Origin: Sunxiuqinia sp963677175
GTDB lineage: Bacteria; Bacteroidota; Bacteroidia; Bacteroidales; Prolixibacteraceae
Direction: 5' to 3'
Assembly (NCBI GenBank): GCA_963677175.2
Contig: CAXXES010000001.1
Span: 868,001-932,000 of the forward strand
DNA: 64,000 nucleotides
Shown here: positions 17,590 through 27,195 of the stretch, piece by piece
Layout of the letters: every line of letters starts with the position of its first letter
Numbering within the stretch: the stretch's first letter is position 1
Notes under the pieces: generated by a model
Told to the model about the DNA's origin: nothing
Seen by the model: only the letters and a program-made list of their open reading frames with translations
The model's database searches: none
Translations under genes and position numbers: made by a program

Positions 17590-18786
17590 CTATTCGCCAC
17601 GAACGGCAGCAATTCCGGGAAGTGTTTTTCCTTCCAGGTATTCCAGCAACGCGCCACCAGCGGTTGAGATGTAAGACACCTCGTCGGCCAATCCAAATTT
17701 GTTGATGCAGGCTACTGAGTCGCCACCACCAATCAATGAGAAAGCGCCTTTTTTAGTGGCTGCGGCAATCGCATCGGCAACAGCGCGTGAACCAACCGCA
17801 AACTTGTCAAATTCGAATACGCCAACCGGGCCGTTCCACAAAATGGTTCCTGAGTTTTCAATCACCGTTTTAAATGTCTTGATACTTTCGGGACCGGCAT
17901 CCAAACCTTGCCATCCATCGGGAATGTTGTCGGCGGCAGCTGGCTGGGTCCTGGCATCTTCGCTAAAGGCATCAGCAGCTACTACATCGCTTGCAATGTA
18001 AAGCTTCACACCCTTTTCAGCTGCTTTTTTCTGAATGGTCAGCGCTGTTTCCATGTATTCGTCTTCACAAATCGAGCTTCCTACTTTTCCACCGTTGGCT
18101 TTTATAAAGGTGTAAGTCATACCGCCACCCAAGATAAGGTTATCTACCTTGTCCAACATGTTTTCGATGATGGTAATTTTTGAAGAGACTTTAGCTCCAC
18201 CCATAATGGCTGTCATTGGACGTTTCGGGCTGGCCAGCACTTTGTCCAGGCTTTCCAGCTCGCTTCCAATTACGTATCCAAACATTTTGTCGTTCGGGAA
18301 AAATTTAGCGATCACCGCAGTTGAGGCGTGGGCACGGTGTGCTGTTCCAAAGGCATCGTTGATCCAGCAGTCGCCGTTTTCGGCCAGTTTCCGGGCAAAT
18401 TCTTCGTCGCCCGCTGTTTCTTCCTTGTAAAAACGCAGGTTTTCCAAAATCAAAACTTCGCCTGGCTTAAGACCTTTGGCAATGGTTTTTGCTTCGTCGC
18501 CAATACAGTCGGGCGCAATTTTTACAGTCGCACCGTTCAGCAGTTCCGACAAGTGTTTGACCAGGTGTTTTAAGGAGAATTTATCTTCCGGCCCATCTTT
18601 CGGACGCCCCAGGTGAGACATGATAATGGGAGAACCGCCTTTTTCAATCACTTTGTTGATGGTTGGTAAAGCAGCACGCATACGTGTATCGTCAGTGATC
18701 TCAAACTTTTCGTTGAAAGGAACATTGAAATCCACACGGATCAGCGCTTTTTTCCCTGTGAAATCATAGGTTTCAATAGTCTGCAT
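17590..18786 (-). CDS. pgk: Phosphoglycerate kinase
   Basis: A 398-residue glycolytic enzyme transferring phosphate from 1,3-bisphosphoglycerate to ADP. Hallmarks: RVDFNVPFN near the N-terminus, SHLGRP, NDAFGTAHRAHAS, GGAKVSSK, LGGGMTYTF, GPVGVFEF and the C-terminal GGGDSVACINKFGL with STAGGALLEYLEG. The start is ATG 18786 (MQTIETYDF); a longer frame to 18840 adds an unlikely hydrophobic extension. It has its own intrinsic terminator and diverges from holB. Full length and all catalytic blocks are intact. Confidence 0.97.
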   Translation of the reverse strand: MQTIETYDFTGKKALIRVDFNVPFNEKFEITDDTRMRAALPTINKVIEKGGSPIIMSHLGRPKDGPEDKFSLKHLVKHLSELLNGATVKIAPDCIGDEAKTIAKGLKPGEVLILENLRFYKEETAGDEEFARKLAENGDCWINDAFGTAHRAHASTAVIAKFFPNDKMFGYVIGSELESLDKVLASPKRPMTAIMGGAKVSSKITIIENMLDKVDNLILGGGMTYTFIKANGGKVGSSICEDEYMETALTIQKKAAEKGVKLYIASDVVAADAFSEDARTQPAAADNIPDGWQGLDAGPESIKTFKTVIENSGTILWNGPVGVFEFDKFAVGSRAVADAIAAATKKGAFSLIGGGDSVACINKFGLADEVSYISTAGGALLEYLEGKTLPGIAAVRGE

Positions 18787-18847
18787 AATTGTATTTTTTA
18801 GTTTCATAAAAATCGAATTCAAAGATAAGAAAAAGATCACGTTCGGC

Positions 18848-18879
18848 TTTGCTCCATCTGGTTTATCTTGTTATTTTTG
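18848..18879 (+). promoter_or_regulatory. holB promoter
   Basis: TTTG at 18848-18851 and TATTTTTG at 18872-18879 match the Bacteroidota -33/-7 consensus with a 20-bp spacer. The ATG follows at 18898. Confidence 0.65.
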
Positions 18880-18897
18880 TTTGCACAAATTAAGCCT

Positions 18898-20022
18898 ATG
18901 TTTTTTCAGGATGTCATTGGGCAGGAAGCCACCAAAAAGAGATTAATTCAATCGGTTAAGGAAGAGCGCATCAGTCATGCGCAACTATTTGCCGGGCCCG
19001 AAGGTTCAGGTAAGCTGGCTTTGGCTTTGGCTTATGCGCAGTACATTTCGTGTTTGGATAAGCAGGACGGCGATTCGTGTGGGCACTGCTCCTCCTGTAA
19101 GAAGTATGCCAAATTGATTCATCCCGACCTGCATTTTGTATTTCCAGTAGTCAAAACACCCAAGTTTAAGGATCCGGTGAGCGACAATTATTTGCCCGAA
19201 TGGCGAAAGCAGGTTCTTGAAAACGCTTATTTCAATCTGGAAGACTGGTTTAACTTTATTGGTGTTGAAAACGCCCAGGGACTGATTTACTCGCACGAAA
19301 GCGAGGAGATCCTTCGCAAGTTAAACCTCAAGTCGTTTGAAGCCGAATACAAGGTGATGATTATCTGGATGCCGGAGAAGATGCATGTTTCGTGCTCCAA
19401 CAAGTTGTTAAAGATGATTGAGGAGCCGCCGGTGAAAACCTTGTTTTTGCTGGTCACCGAAAACGAAGAAGAAATCATTACCACCATCCGGTCGCGCTGC
19501 CAGTTGATCAAAATACCAAGCATTCAGCCGGAGCCTATGAAAGCAGCCATTCAGAAACTGGAAGCAGTGGCAGGCAAAGATGTAGACAACCTGGTGCATT
19601 TGAGCCGTGGCAACTACCGGCAGGCCATCAACTTGCTTGAACTGAATGAAAGTACCCGCTATAACCTGGAACGATTTAAAGAATTGATGCGGTTTTCCTA
19701 TGGGCGGAAATTCCTGGAACTGTTTCAGTGGATCAATGAGGTTTCTGTTATGGGCCGCGAACGCCAGAAGATTTTTCTACAATATGCGATGGGCCTGATC
19801 CGCGAAAATTTTGTGTACAACCTGAAAAATCCGGCCCTAGTTTTTATGCACGAGAAAGAGCAGGATTTTTCTTCACGTTTTTCGCCTTTTATCAACGAGC
19901 GCAACATTGTAGCGATCAGCGAAGAACTGGAAAAAGCCTATCAACACATCGCCATGAATGGTAATCCGCGAATTATTTTTACGGACATGTCTCTGAAAAT
20001 TGTCAAGTTGATCCGGAAATAA
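18898..20022 (+). CDS. holB: DNA polymerase III delta-prime subunit
   Basis: A 374-residue clamp-loader subunit. The AAA+ domain begins at QDVIGQEATKKRL; the P-loop GPEGSGKLA has Leu where active ATPases have Ser/Thr, as is usual for delta-prime. A four-cysteine zinc module (Cys52, 61, 64, 67) follows. In the clamp-loader complex it joins gamma/tau and delta to open the beta ring. The start is ATG 18898, 18 nt after the promoter. In related genomes ricT and gldH usually follow nearby; here a histidine kinase gene on the opposite strand intervenes. Confidence 0.92.
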   Translation: MFFQDVIGQEATKKRLIQSVKEERISHAQLFAGPEGSGKLALALAYAQYISCLDKQDGDSCGHCSSCKKYAKLIHPDLHFVFPVVKTPKFKDPVSDNYLPEWRKQVLENAYFNLEDWFNFIGVENAQGLIYSHESEEILRKLNLKSFEAEYKVMIIWMPEKMHVSCSNKLLKMIEEPPVKTLFLLVTENEEEIITTIRSRCQLIKIPSIQPEPMKAAIQKLEAVAGKDVDNLVHLSRGNYRQAINLLELNESTRYNLERFKELMRFSYGRKFLELFQWINEVSVMGRERQKIFLQYAMGLIRENFVYNLKNPALVFMHEKEQDFSSRFSPFINERNIVAISEELEKAYQHIAMNGNPRIIFTDMSLKIVKLIRK

Positions 20023-20076
20023 CGGCTAGCATCAGCTTAGCGTGAATCGATTGATATTCTGCTGTGATTCTTCGGA

Positions 20077-22467
20077 CTATTCTTTCGGAAGAATGGGAAA
20101 TTTGACATAGAAGGTGGTTCCCTTTTTCTCAGTTGAATCGAACCAAATTTCACCCTCCAACAAATTGGTAATCCCCTTAATAATGCTTAGCCCTAGACCT
20201 GTTCCAGGTTTGAGGTTTTTGGATTCCACCTGCGTAAAACGCTTGAAGATTGATTGCTTGAATTTTTCGGGAATTCCAATTCCGGTATCGGCAACATAAA
20301 AAGTAATGCTGTTTTTTTCCATAGTATGAATGCCCATTTCAATAAATCCTTCGGTGGTGTTTTTGATGGAGTTAGTTAGCAAATTATCAAAAACTTGTTT
20401 CAGTCGGATGGGATCCGTAAACATAATTACTGGTTTGTCGGCCTTGTGGTAGTTGAGAATGAGTTTGAGATGAGCTTTGCTACGAAGCAGCGAACTCTGC
20501 CGATGGTAATCGTAGATGTTTTGAAGAAACGGGACGATGGAAAAGTAACTCATATCAATTTTCAACTGGTTCGATTCGATTTTGGCAATGTCGATGATGT
20601 CGTCGATAATGCGTAAAAGATGCTTTCCTGCTTTCTGAATAAAATTGGTGTATTGTTGCTGTTTCTCGTGGCTTACGTTTGGCTGGGCTAAAAGGCTCGA
20701 AAAGCCAATGATACTGTTCATGGGGGTGCGAATCTCATGCGACATATTGGCCAGGAAAGCCGACTTCAGTTCATCACTTTCCTTTGCCTTTTGCGTGGCA
20801 ACCTGTAGTTCTTCATTTAATTTTTGAAGTTCATTCAAAGCATTCTGCAATTCGTCGTTCTTATGCAGAATTTGATTTTCCAGTTGCTTGTGTTCGGTCA
20901 GGTTATTCATAATCAACACCAGCTTGTCGCCAACGCAGCTCCAAAGAATTTGAATAAACTTGACGGACCCGTCTTTGCAAGTAACACGAGCTTCGAATGG
21001 TTCTCTTGAATTTCTGAACTTAAGCCGATTCTCAAGATCAAGTTTCCACAGGCGTTTCATTCGTTCCTGGTATACTTTGTCTGGATAGGCAAGCTTAAAC
21101 CACTGATCGACATTGGGAGTATCATCAATGGTGTAACCAAAAGTACGGGTAAACTCGCGGTTTAAATAGTCCACCGCCCCATCTTTACCGTGTATGGCAA
21201 TCGGTATGGGCGACTCATTTACCAGATTTTTTAAGCCTTCCTGGCTCTCCTGCAATTGCTGAGCTATCTTTCGCGGTTCGGTTACATCAATCAAAGCACC
21301 AACAATGGATGTTGTTTTTCCGTTTTCAACAACGGGAGCTTCCCGCACTTCAACCCACACCAAACTTCCATTTTTATGAACCAGCTCCAGTTCGTACGGA
21401 TCCTGCACCTGCCCGGTATAAATTGCTTTTTCAGCCAACTGTAAGCCTGTTTGGTTGATCGGATTATCCGAAGTAAGTGTGGTCCATTTTACCGAGGCCT
21501 CTTTGGGTGAATAACCCAGTAGTTTCTCTATCTGCGGGCTGATATAGGCAAGCACGTGATCGGTTGAGTGGGAATAAAAGACGTTGGTACTGTGTTCAAT
21601 GATGTTGCGGAGTTTTTGTTCGCTTTCACGGATGATTTGCCGGTTTTTCTTTTCATCGCTAATGTTGCGGGTGGTACAAATCATCCCGTCGAACCGGTAA
21701 TTTTTGATCAACGGAACCAGCCAGCCGGCCAAAACAGCCGCTTTGCCATCAACGGTAACCATCTGAGTTTCGTATTTTTTGGCTTCTAAGTTTTTCTTTG
21801 CCGATAAATAATCCTCCTGAAAGCTTCCAAGATTTGGTTTTTCCAAATCGAGGATGTTTTTGCCAATTAGGTCTGCTTTCTTTGACCCGGTATTGAAAGT
21901 GATTCCGGAATTACTGAAAAAAATGGTGTCATGCTTATCTGTCACCCAAATTCCTTCGTTGAGGTGATCCATGAGTCGTTCATAGAAATGAATGGGATTA
22001 TCGTCTTCCTGATTTTTTTTGAGTTGCTTGATCAGGGTCAGGATAAAGTAGTGTGGTTTTGGCGAATAAACCTGAATGTCGAAAAAGGTGTTTCCGTTGA
22101 AGGTAAATTCAGTAAATTCTTTCTTTGTACCCGATTTGACAACAGCCGAAAATTTCGAGAGCCACTTGCGGGGTAGTTGATCAAATACTTCATGAGCAGG
22201 CTTTCCCTGCAATTGGATACCTTTTGTACTTATCGCTTTTTCAAAGGCTTGATTAACTTTCAGTATGGTGAATGTTGCCGGCTTTTTATTAGCGTCATAC
22301 TGGATTTTATTCAAAGAACAACCAACGGGAAGCTCTTCGAAAATCGAATAATAGATTTGCTCACGATCCTCAAAATCTTCTGCCGCGTTATGTGTTTGTT
22401 CTATCAACGGTTGATCCTGATTCTCCCGATGCTTGATCTTTTCCTGATGTTCTTCTTTTGTGCCCAT
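20077..22467 (-). CDS. Soluble multi-PAS sensor histidine kinase
   Basis: A 796-residue cytoplasmic kinase with no membrane segment. About four PAS/PAC-like domains fill residues ~35-530 (for example YSPKEASVKW and FGYTIDDTPNVDQW), then a short coiled coil (530-565). The HisKA H-box FLANMSHEIRTPMNS has phospho-acceptor His577. The ATPase domain has DNLLTNSIKNT, VADTGIGIP, IFKRFTQVE and GTGLGLSII. No receiver domain or response regulator is adjacent, so it is an orphan hybrid-like kinase. It lies between holB and ricT on the opposite strand. Confidence 0.93.
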   Translation of the reverse strand: MGTKEEHQEKIKHRENQDQPLIEQTHNAAEDFEDREQIYYSIFEELPVGCSLNKIQYDANKKPATFTILKVNQAFEKAISTKGIQLQGKPAHEVFDQLPRKWLSKFSAVVKSGTKKEFTEFTFNGNTFFDIQVYSPKPHYFILTLIKQLKKNQEDDNPIHFYERLMDHLNEGIWVTDKHDTIFFSNSGITFNTGSKKADLIGKNILDLEKPNLGSFQEDYLSAKKNLEAKKYETQMVTVDGKAAVLAGWLVPLIKNYRFDGMICTTRNISDEKKNRQIIRESEQKLRNIIEHSTNVFYSHSTDHVLAYISPQIEKLLGYSPKEASVKWTTLTSDNPINQTGLQLAEKAIYTGQVQDPYELELVHKNGSLVWVEVREAPVVENGKTTSIVGALIDVTEPRKIAQQLQESQEGLKNLVNESPIPIAIHGKDGAVDYLNREFTRTFGYTIDDTPNVDQWFKLAYPDKVYQERMKRLWKLDLENRLKFRNSREPFEARVTCKDGSVKFIQILWSCVGDKLVLIMNNLTEHKQLENQILHKNDELQNALNELQKLNEELQVATQKAKESDELKSAFLANMSHEIRTPMNSIIGFSSLLAQPNVSHEKQQQYTNFIQKAGKHLLRIIDDIIDIAKIESNQLKIDMSYFSIVPFLQNIYDYHRQSSLLRSKAHLKLILNYHKADKPVIMFTDPIRLKQVFDNLLTNSIKNTTEGFIEMGIHTMEKNSITFYVADTGIGIPEKFKQSIFKRFTQVESKNLKPGTGLGLSIIKGITNLLEGEIWFDSTEKKGTTFYVKFPILPKE

Positions 22468-22688
22468 GACTGTTAAAACAATGCAAATCTAATTTAGCTC
22501 ATTTTAACAAATAAAGCTATTTTTTTTCAGCTGAATTCAGGTTTTCAGTTGGTTTCAGGTTTATGTTTTATAATTTTGTTGACATCTGTCGCTACTACTT
22601 TGTTTGTCAGCATTATTAATTATTTTTGTGTCGTAAAGTGAATGAGCTTTAGCCGGATCAGACCAATTCGGTGTTATATTTTTAAACT

Positions 22689-23822
22689 ATGGATGATCAA
22701 CTATCAATCGAGAGAGGCTGTTGTAAAAAATCCGCCGGAACCTGTTCCAAATTGGAGGTTTATGACTGGTTGAATGATGTGGTGAACAAGTCGGCAGATG
22801 ATGACATCGTTGAAGTTCGATTTAAAAATACCCGCAAAGACTACTACCAAAACGTTAATAACCTGAAGCTGACCGCCGGCGATATTGTTGCCGTTGAGGC
22901 CAGTCCGGGACATGACATAGGCATTGTTACCCTGACGGGTGCTTTGGTAAAACACCAGATGAAGCGGCATAAGGCAACTCTGATAAACGGCGATTTTCGA
23001 AAAGTGTACCGGAAAGCAAAGTCAGTTGATATTGATAAGTGGCGTGAAGCGATGAGCCTGGAACACAAGACCATGATCGAAACCCGAAAGATTGCTGCCG
23101 ACCTGAAGTTGAACATGAAAATTGGGGATGTGGAATACCAGGGAGACCGTACGAAAGCCATCTTCTACTACATTGCTGATGAGCGGGTCGATTTTCGTCA
23201 ACTCATTCGGGTGCTGGCTGAAACCTTTCGCATCCGCATAGAGATGAAGCAGATTGGTGCCCGGCAGGAAGCAGGACGCATTGGCGGCATTGGCCCTTGC
23301 GGACGCGAGCTTTGCTGTGCAACCTGGATCGGAAGCTTTGTTTCGGTTACCACCAATGCAGCGCGTTACCAGGAAATTTCATTGAATCCGCAGAAACTGG
23401 CTGGCCAATGTGGAAAACTGAAATGCTGTTTAAATTTTGAAGTGGATTCCTACATCGATGCACAAAAAGATTTTCCGCCGAACAACGTACCGTTGGATAC
23501 CGAAGAAGGTCGTTACTATTTTCAGAAAGCCGATATTTTCAGTCAGATACTCTACTATGGTGCCAACGGGCATAAACCTTTGCCTCCCGTGGCTATTTCG
23601 GTAGAGCGGGCAAAAGAAGTGATTCGCCTGAATAAAAAGGGGAAAAAGGTTGAAAAACTGTCCGATAGCGTGGTTAGCGTTTCCACAAACAAATCACCGG
23701 GTTTTGAAAATGTGATTAAAGAAGAAAGCCTGACCCGTTTTGATGAACCCAAGTCACGTCACCGGAAGAAAAAACGTTTTTCGAAACAGAATTCGTCAAG
23801 GAGACCAAGAAATAAATCATGA
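22689..23822 (+). CDS. ricT: RicT (PSP1/YaaT) regulatory protein
   Basis: A 377-residue cytosolic protein. The PSP1 C-terminal domain is recognised by RIGGIGPCGRELCCATW and GQCGKLKCCLNFE, cysteine-rich segments that bind an iron-sulphur cluster in the RicT complex of Firmicutes, where the protein supports RNA processing and development. In Bacteroidota the gene is strictly linked to gldH, and here its stop overlaps the gldH start (ATGA). A basic Lys/Arg-rich tail follows residue 330. The role in this lineage is not established beyond the linkage. Confidence 0.9.
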   Translation: MDDQLSIERGCCKKSAGTCSKLEVYDWLNDVVNKSADDDIVEVRFKNTRKDYYQNVNNLKLTAGDIVAVEASPGHDIGIVTLTGALVKHQMKRHKATLINGDFRKVYRKAKSVDIDKWREAMSLEHKTMIETRKIAADLKLNMKIGDVEYQGDRTKAIFYYIADERVDFRQLIRVLAETFRIRIEMKQIGARQEAGRIGGIGPCGRELCCATWIGSFVSVTTNAARYQEISLNPQKLAGQCGKLKCCLNFEVDSYIDAQKDFPPNNVPLDTEEGRYYFQKADIFSQILYYGANGHKPLPPVAISVERAKEVIRLNKKGKKVEKLSDSVVSVSTNKSPGFENVIKEESLTRFDEPKSRHRKKKRFSKQNSSRRPRNKS

Positions 23823-24280
23823 GTAACATTTTCAAAGGAATACTCGTTCTGATGATGCTCGCAGCTTGCGACTCAAACCGTGTGTATGAGGAATATAAAA
23901 CCATCGATCCGGCGGGTTGGCATAAAGACTCGATTGCAAGTTTTAATGTGGATATTAATGAAGCAGGACTGGGATACAATCTCTACATCAATATCCGGAA
24001 CCAGGGAAATTATCCGAATAGCAACATCTGGCTTTTTCTTGAAGTTGAGTCGCCGGATGGTCAGATGCTGACCGACACCGTGGAATATATCCTGGCTGAA
24101 AAATCAGGCAAATGGAGAGGCAGTGGGATTGGCGATTTGTTCGACAACCAGTTTTCGTACCGGCAAAATGTTCCGTTCGAAAAGCCGGGAGAATACCAGT
24201 TCATCATCCGTCAGGGCATGCGTGCCGAACAACTGAAAGGCATTCATGATATTGGGCTTCGGGTTGAAAAGCAAAACTAA
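23819..24280 (+). CDS. gldH: Gliding motility lipoprotein GldH
   Basis: A 153-residue lipoprotein with lipobox LAAC at Cys17 and a beta-rich body. GldH is required for gliding in Flavobacterium but its gene is also present in non-gliding Bacteroidota, where it is associated with surface protein export. The start overlaps the ricT stop by 4 nt, giving the ricT-gldH pair seen across the phylum. The WLFLEVESPDG and GSGIGDLFDNQFSY segments fit the family by eye. Motility of this organism cannot be inferred from this gene alone. Confidence 0.85.
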   Translation: MSNIFKGILVLMMLAACDSNRVYEEYKTIDPAGWHKDSIASFNVDINEAGLGYNLYINIRNQGNYPNSNIWLFLEVESPDGQMLTDTVEYILAEKSGKWRGSGIGDLFDNQFSYRQNVPFEKPGEYQFIIRQGMRAEQLKGIHDIGLRVEKQN

Positions 24281-24378
24281 GGTTACGGACTTGTTTCATT
24301 CTTTGGTCGCCGTTCTCTCTGATCAATTGGTGAATCGAAACACAACATTAAATAACGCTTAGCAGATAAAAAATAAAA

Positions 24379-25119
24379 GTGGGAAAAAATAAACTGGCCA
24401 AGTTCGCAGACATGGCTGCCTATGAACATGTCATTGAGGCGCCGTACAATAAGCTTGATCAAAAAGATCATGAACTGAAAGGACGGTGGACCGAGGCATT
24501 CTTTAAAAATGATCATCCCCTTGTGCTGGAACTGGGATGCGGCAAAGGAGAATATTCGGTTTCGCTGGCTGAGTATTTCCCCGGTAAAAATTTCGTAGGC
24601 ATCGATATTAAAGGAGCCCGGATGTGGCAAGGTTCTAAACAAGCCTACGACAGAGGCTTGAAAAATGTGGGCTTTTTGCGTACCAACATCGAAATTATCG
24701 ATTCATTTTTTGGTGCCGCCGAGGTGGATGAAATCTGGCTGACCTTCCCTGATCCGCAAATGAAAAAACACACCAAGCGGCTGACGGCAACCAATTTCAT
24801 GAACAAGTACCAGCATTTCCTGAAGCCGGAAGGCATTGTTCATTTAAAAACCGATAGCAATTTTCAATACCAGTACACGCTGTCCATGGCTAAGGAAAAT
24901 GACTTTCCTATGCTGGCTGCAACCGACGATTTGTATGAATCGCCCTTGTTGGACGAAGTACTTTCCATTCAGACTTTTTACGAAAAGCAATGGCGCGAAA
25001 GAGGCCTGCCCATCAAGTACCTGGCCTTTCGCATCAACCGGGATAAACCATTGCGTGAACCTGATGTTGAGATAGAAAAAGATCCTTACCGAAGTTTTGG
25101 ACGATCGGCGAGAGAATAA
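24379..25119 (+). CDS. trmB: tRNA (guanine-N7-)-methyltransferase
   Basis: A 246-residue SAM-dependent enzyme forming m7G46 in the variable loop of tRNA. The SAM site is LELGCGKGEYSVSLA (~51-65), followed by FVGIDIKGARMW and the catalytic region LTFPDPQMKKHTKRL. Translation starts at GTG 24379 (M/VGKNKL), the start normal for this family in Bacteroidota, 98 bp after gldH. The length and both substrate motifs match the family. ATL and mrp genes follow on the same strand. Confidence 0.95.
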   Translation: MGKNKLAKFADMAAYEHVIEAPYNKLDQKDHELKGRWTEAFFKNDHPLVLELGCGKGEYSVSLAEYFPGKNFVGIDIKGARMWQGSKQAYDRGLKNVGFLRTNIEIIDSFFGAAEVDEIWLTFPDPQMKKHTKRLTATNFMNKYQHFLKPEGIVHLKTDSNFQYQYTLSMAKENDFPMLAATDDLYESPLLDEVLSIQTFYEKQWRERGLPIKYLAFRINRDKPLREPDVEIEKDPYRSFGRSARE

Positions 25120-25174
25120 ACAAAGATTTACAATTTGCAAATCAATTAAGATAGTAAATGGTATTTTTTTGAAA

Positions 25175-25507
25175 ATGGACAATTTTTTTGAAAAGGTATG
25201 GGAAGTAGCCTGCCAAATACCGGTGGGGCGGGTTACAAGTTACGGCGCCATTGGCCGTTACCTGGGAGCAGCGCGTTCGGCCCGCATGGTGGGTTGGGCC
25301 ATGAGCAACTCGCGGGCTTCAAAAGCGAATGTCCCTGCGCACCGGGTGGTCAACGCCAGCGGATTGCTGACGGGTAAGCACCACTTTTCAGGCTCCAACG
25401 TCATGCAAGAGCTGCTTGAAAGCGAAGGCGTCCGGGTAGAGAACAACCAGGTGGTCGATTTTGAAGCGATCTTCTGGGACCCGGTAAAAGAATTAGGAAT
25501 ACATTAA
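25175..25507 (+). CDS. Alkyltransferase-like (ATL) DNA-binding protein
   Basis: A 110-residue homologue of the C-terminal domain of O6-alkylguanine-DNA alkyltransferase. The helix-turn-helix region (GRVTSYGAIGRYLG) and ARG-finger motif are present, but the catalytic PCHR is PAHR (Ala55). Such ATL proteins bind alkyl-guanine lesions without removing the alkyl group and hand them to nucleotide excision repair. The start is ATG 25175; an upstream in-frame extension to 25097 overlaps trmB and is unlikely. mrp begins 11 nt after its stop. Confidence 0.88.
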   Translation: MDNFFEKVWEVACQIPVGRVTSYGAIGRYLGAARSARMVGWAMSNSRASKANVPAHRVVNASGLLTGKHHFSGSNVMQELLESEGVRVENNQVVDFEAIFWDPVKELGIH

Positions 25508-25518
25508 AACAAAAGAAT

Positions 25519-26634
25519 ATGGCTGATACACCACGCAAATTTATCGTTCCCAAAGATGTAACCGATGTGTTACGTTCGGTGCAATTCCCGGGAGGAAAAG
25601 AAAATATTGTTGCCCTTGACATGGTTCAGGAAATCCGGATTGCCGGCAAGAAAGTCACCTTTTCGCTGGTTTTTCAGCGTTCCGACGATCCCAACATGGG
25701 CGAAGTCATCCGGCTTTGCGAAGAGACCATCTTACAGAACCTCGGCCCCGATATTGAGATTAAAGGAAATATTACGCCCAAGGCTATTCATCAGATGGAA
25801 CGGCCCATTTTACCCGGAGTGAAAAATATTTTGGCAATTTCGTCTGGAAAAGGAGGCGTCGGAAAATCGACGGTTGCCGTTAACCTGGCGGTGGCGCTGG
25901 CAAAAACAGGTGCAAAAGTGGGCGTAATTGATGCTGATATTTTTGGCCCTTCAATCCCCAAAATGTTTGGTGCCGAGCAAATCCGCCCGGCTGGAGTAAG
26001 TGTTGACGGACGCGAAATGATTGAGCCCGTCGTTCAATATGGAGTGAAAATTTTATCGATCGGCTTTTTCGTATCAGGCGATGACGCCTTGGTTTGGCGT
26101 GGCCCCATGGCAAGCAACGCCCTGAAGCAGCTGATCTCGGATGGCAACTGGGGCGAATTGGATTACCTGCTCATTGATTTACCTCCGGGCACCAGCGACA
26201 TTCATCTGACCTTGGTTCAAACAGTTCCGGTAACCGGAGCGGTGATTGTTTCTACTCCGCAAGATGTCGCTTTGGCCGATGTGGTGAAAGGAGTGAGCAT
26301 GTTCCGTGGAAAGAATGTGGATGTCCCGGTGTTAGGGCTCGTAGAAAACATGGCTTGGTTTACACCCGAGGAATTGCCCGACAACAAATATTACATTTTT
26401 GGAAAAGACGGAGCCAAGAACCTGGCCGAAAAAATGGATATTCCCTTGTTGGGACAAATTCCACTGGTTCAGGGAATCCGCGAAGGCGGTGATTCGGGTG
26501 TGCCCGCTGCCAACGATGAACAGTCGCCCATGGGTAAAGCCTTTCTCGAACTGGCAGCCAACACGGTAAAGCAAGTTGAAAATCGAAACTCGCAATTGGA
26601 TCCGACAAAAAAAGTAAAGGTTAGCCGAAAATAA
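25519..26634 (+). CDS. mrp: Mrp/NBP35-type iron-sulphur cluster carrier ATPase
   Basis: A 371-residue cytosolic P-loop protein. An N-terminal MIP18/DUF59 domain (~10-85) precedes the Mrp domain with the deviant Walker A SSGKGGVGKSTVAVN, the switch LIDLPPGTSD and DADIFGPSIPKMFG. Mrp proteins carry and deliver iron-sulphur clusters. The conserved CxxC near the C-terminus of some Mrp proteins is not evident, as in the Bacteroidota group. It ends the trmB-atl-mrp run; the next 800 bp is repeat-rich non-coding DNA. Confidence 0.92.
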   Translation: MADTPRKFIVPKDVTDVLRSVQFPGGKENIVALDMVQEIRIAGKKVTFSLVFQRSDDPNMGEVIRLCEETILQNLGPDIEIKGNITPKAIHQMERPILPGVKNILAISSGKGGVGKSTVAVNLAVALAKTGAKVGVIDADIFGPSIPKMFGAEQIRPAGVSVDGREMIEPVVQYGVKILSIGFFVSGDDALVWRGPMASNALKQLISDGNWGELDYLLIDLPPGTSDIHLTLVQTVPVTGAVIVSTPQDVALADVVKGVSMFRGKNVDVPVLGLVENMAWFTPEELPDNKYYIFGKDGAKNLAEKMDIPLLGQIPLVQGIREGGDSGVPAANDEQSPMGKAFLELAANTVKQVENRNSQLDPTKKVKVSRK

Positions 26635-26739
26635 GTACTGCGAATAATTTAGTGTCATGTTTCGAGTCTTTAACAATTTGTGATAGAAGCGAAACCGAAA
26701 ATATCAAATAGGCCCGTGACCTTAGTACTTGGAAAACAA

Positions 26740-27195
26740 GAAATAGTACTTCAAATGGTTTGCCGGGCCCTTGAAACGAAGAAAAAAGCAATCCGGATAG
26801 TCAAAAAAGAAGTCCGAACACTGAAAAGAGTGCTTTGAATACCAAAAAGAAAGGTCCGAACACCAAGAAGAGCAGTCCGGACACTGAACAGACTGCTTTG
26901 GATACAAAAAAAAGCAGTCCGGACACTAAGAAAAGTGCTTGAAACACTCTCCGGAGCAAAAAGGAAGTGTTTCAAGTACTCACCTGGCTGTTTCAACTGC
27001 TCCGCCAGGTGTTCCAACTGCTCCGCCAGGCGTTTCAAGTGCTCCGCCAGGTGTTCCAACTGCTCCGCTAAGTGTTTCAAGTGCTCCGCCAGGCGTTTCA
27101 ACTCGTCGGCTGAGTATTTCAACTGCTCCGCTGGGTGTTTCAAGTGCTCCGGAGAGTGCTTCAAGTCGCCGGCTGGGTATTTCAACAGCAATTTT
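26740..27195. repeat. Two abutting 21-bp repeat arrays
   Basis: The left part (about 26740-26950) repeats GCAGTCCGGACACT-type units at 21-nt intervals; the right part (about 26980-27185) repeats CAACTGCTCCGCCAGGTGTTC-like units about ten times. Because 21 is a multiple of three, all frames stay open. On the minus strand the right part would encode heptads of the LKHLAEQ/LEHLAEH kind, a coiled-coil-like pattern, but the frame has only a TTG start and no ATG, so I do not call a gene. The remaining sequence to 27432 holds no clear gene. Confidence 0.75.

Noticed and set aside
13526..27195. CRISPR arrays at the 21-bp repeat loci
   Set aside because: Units are contiguous with no unique spacers, and no Cas gene lies nearby.
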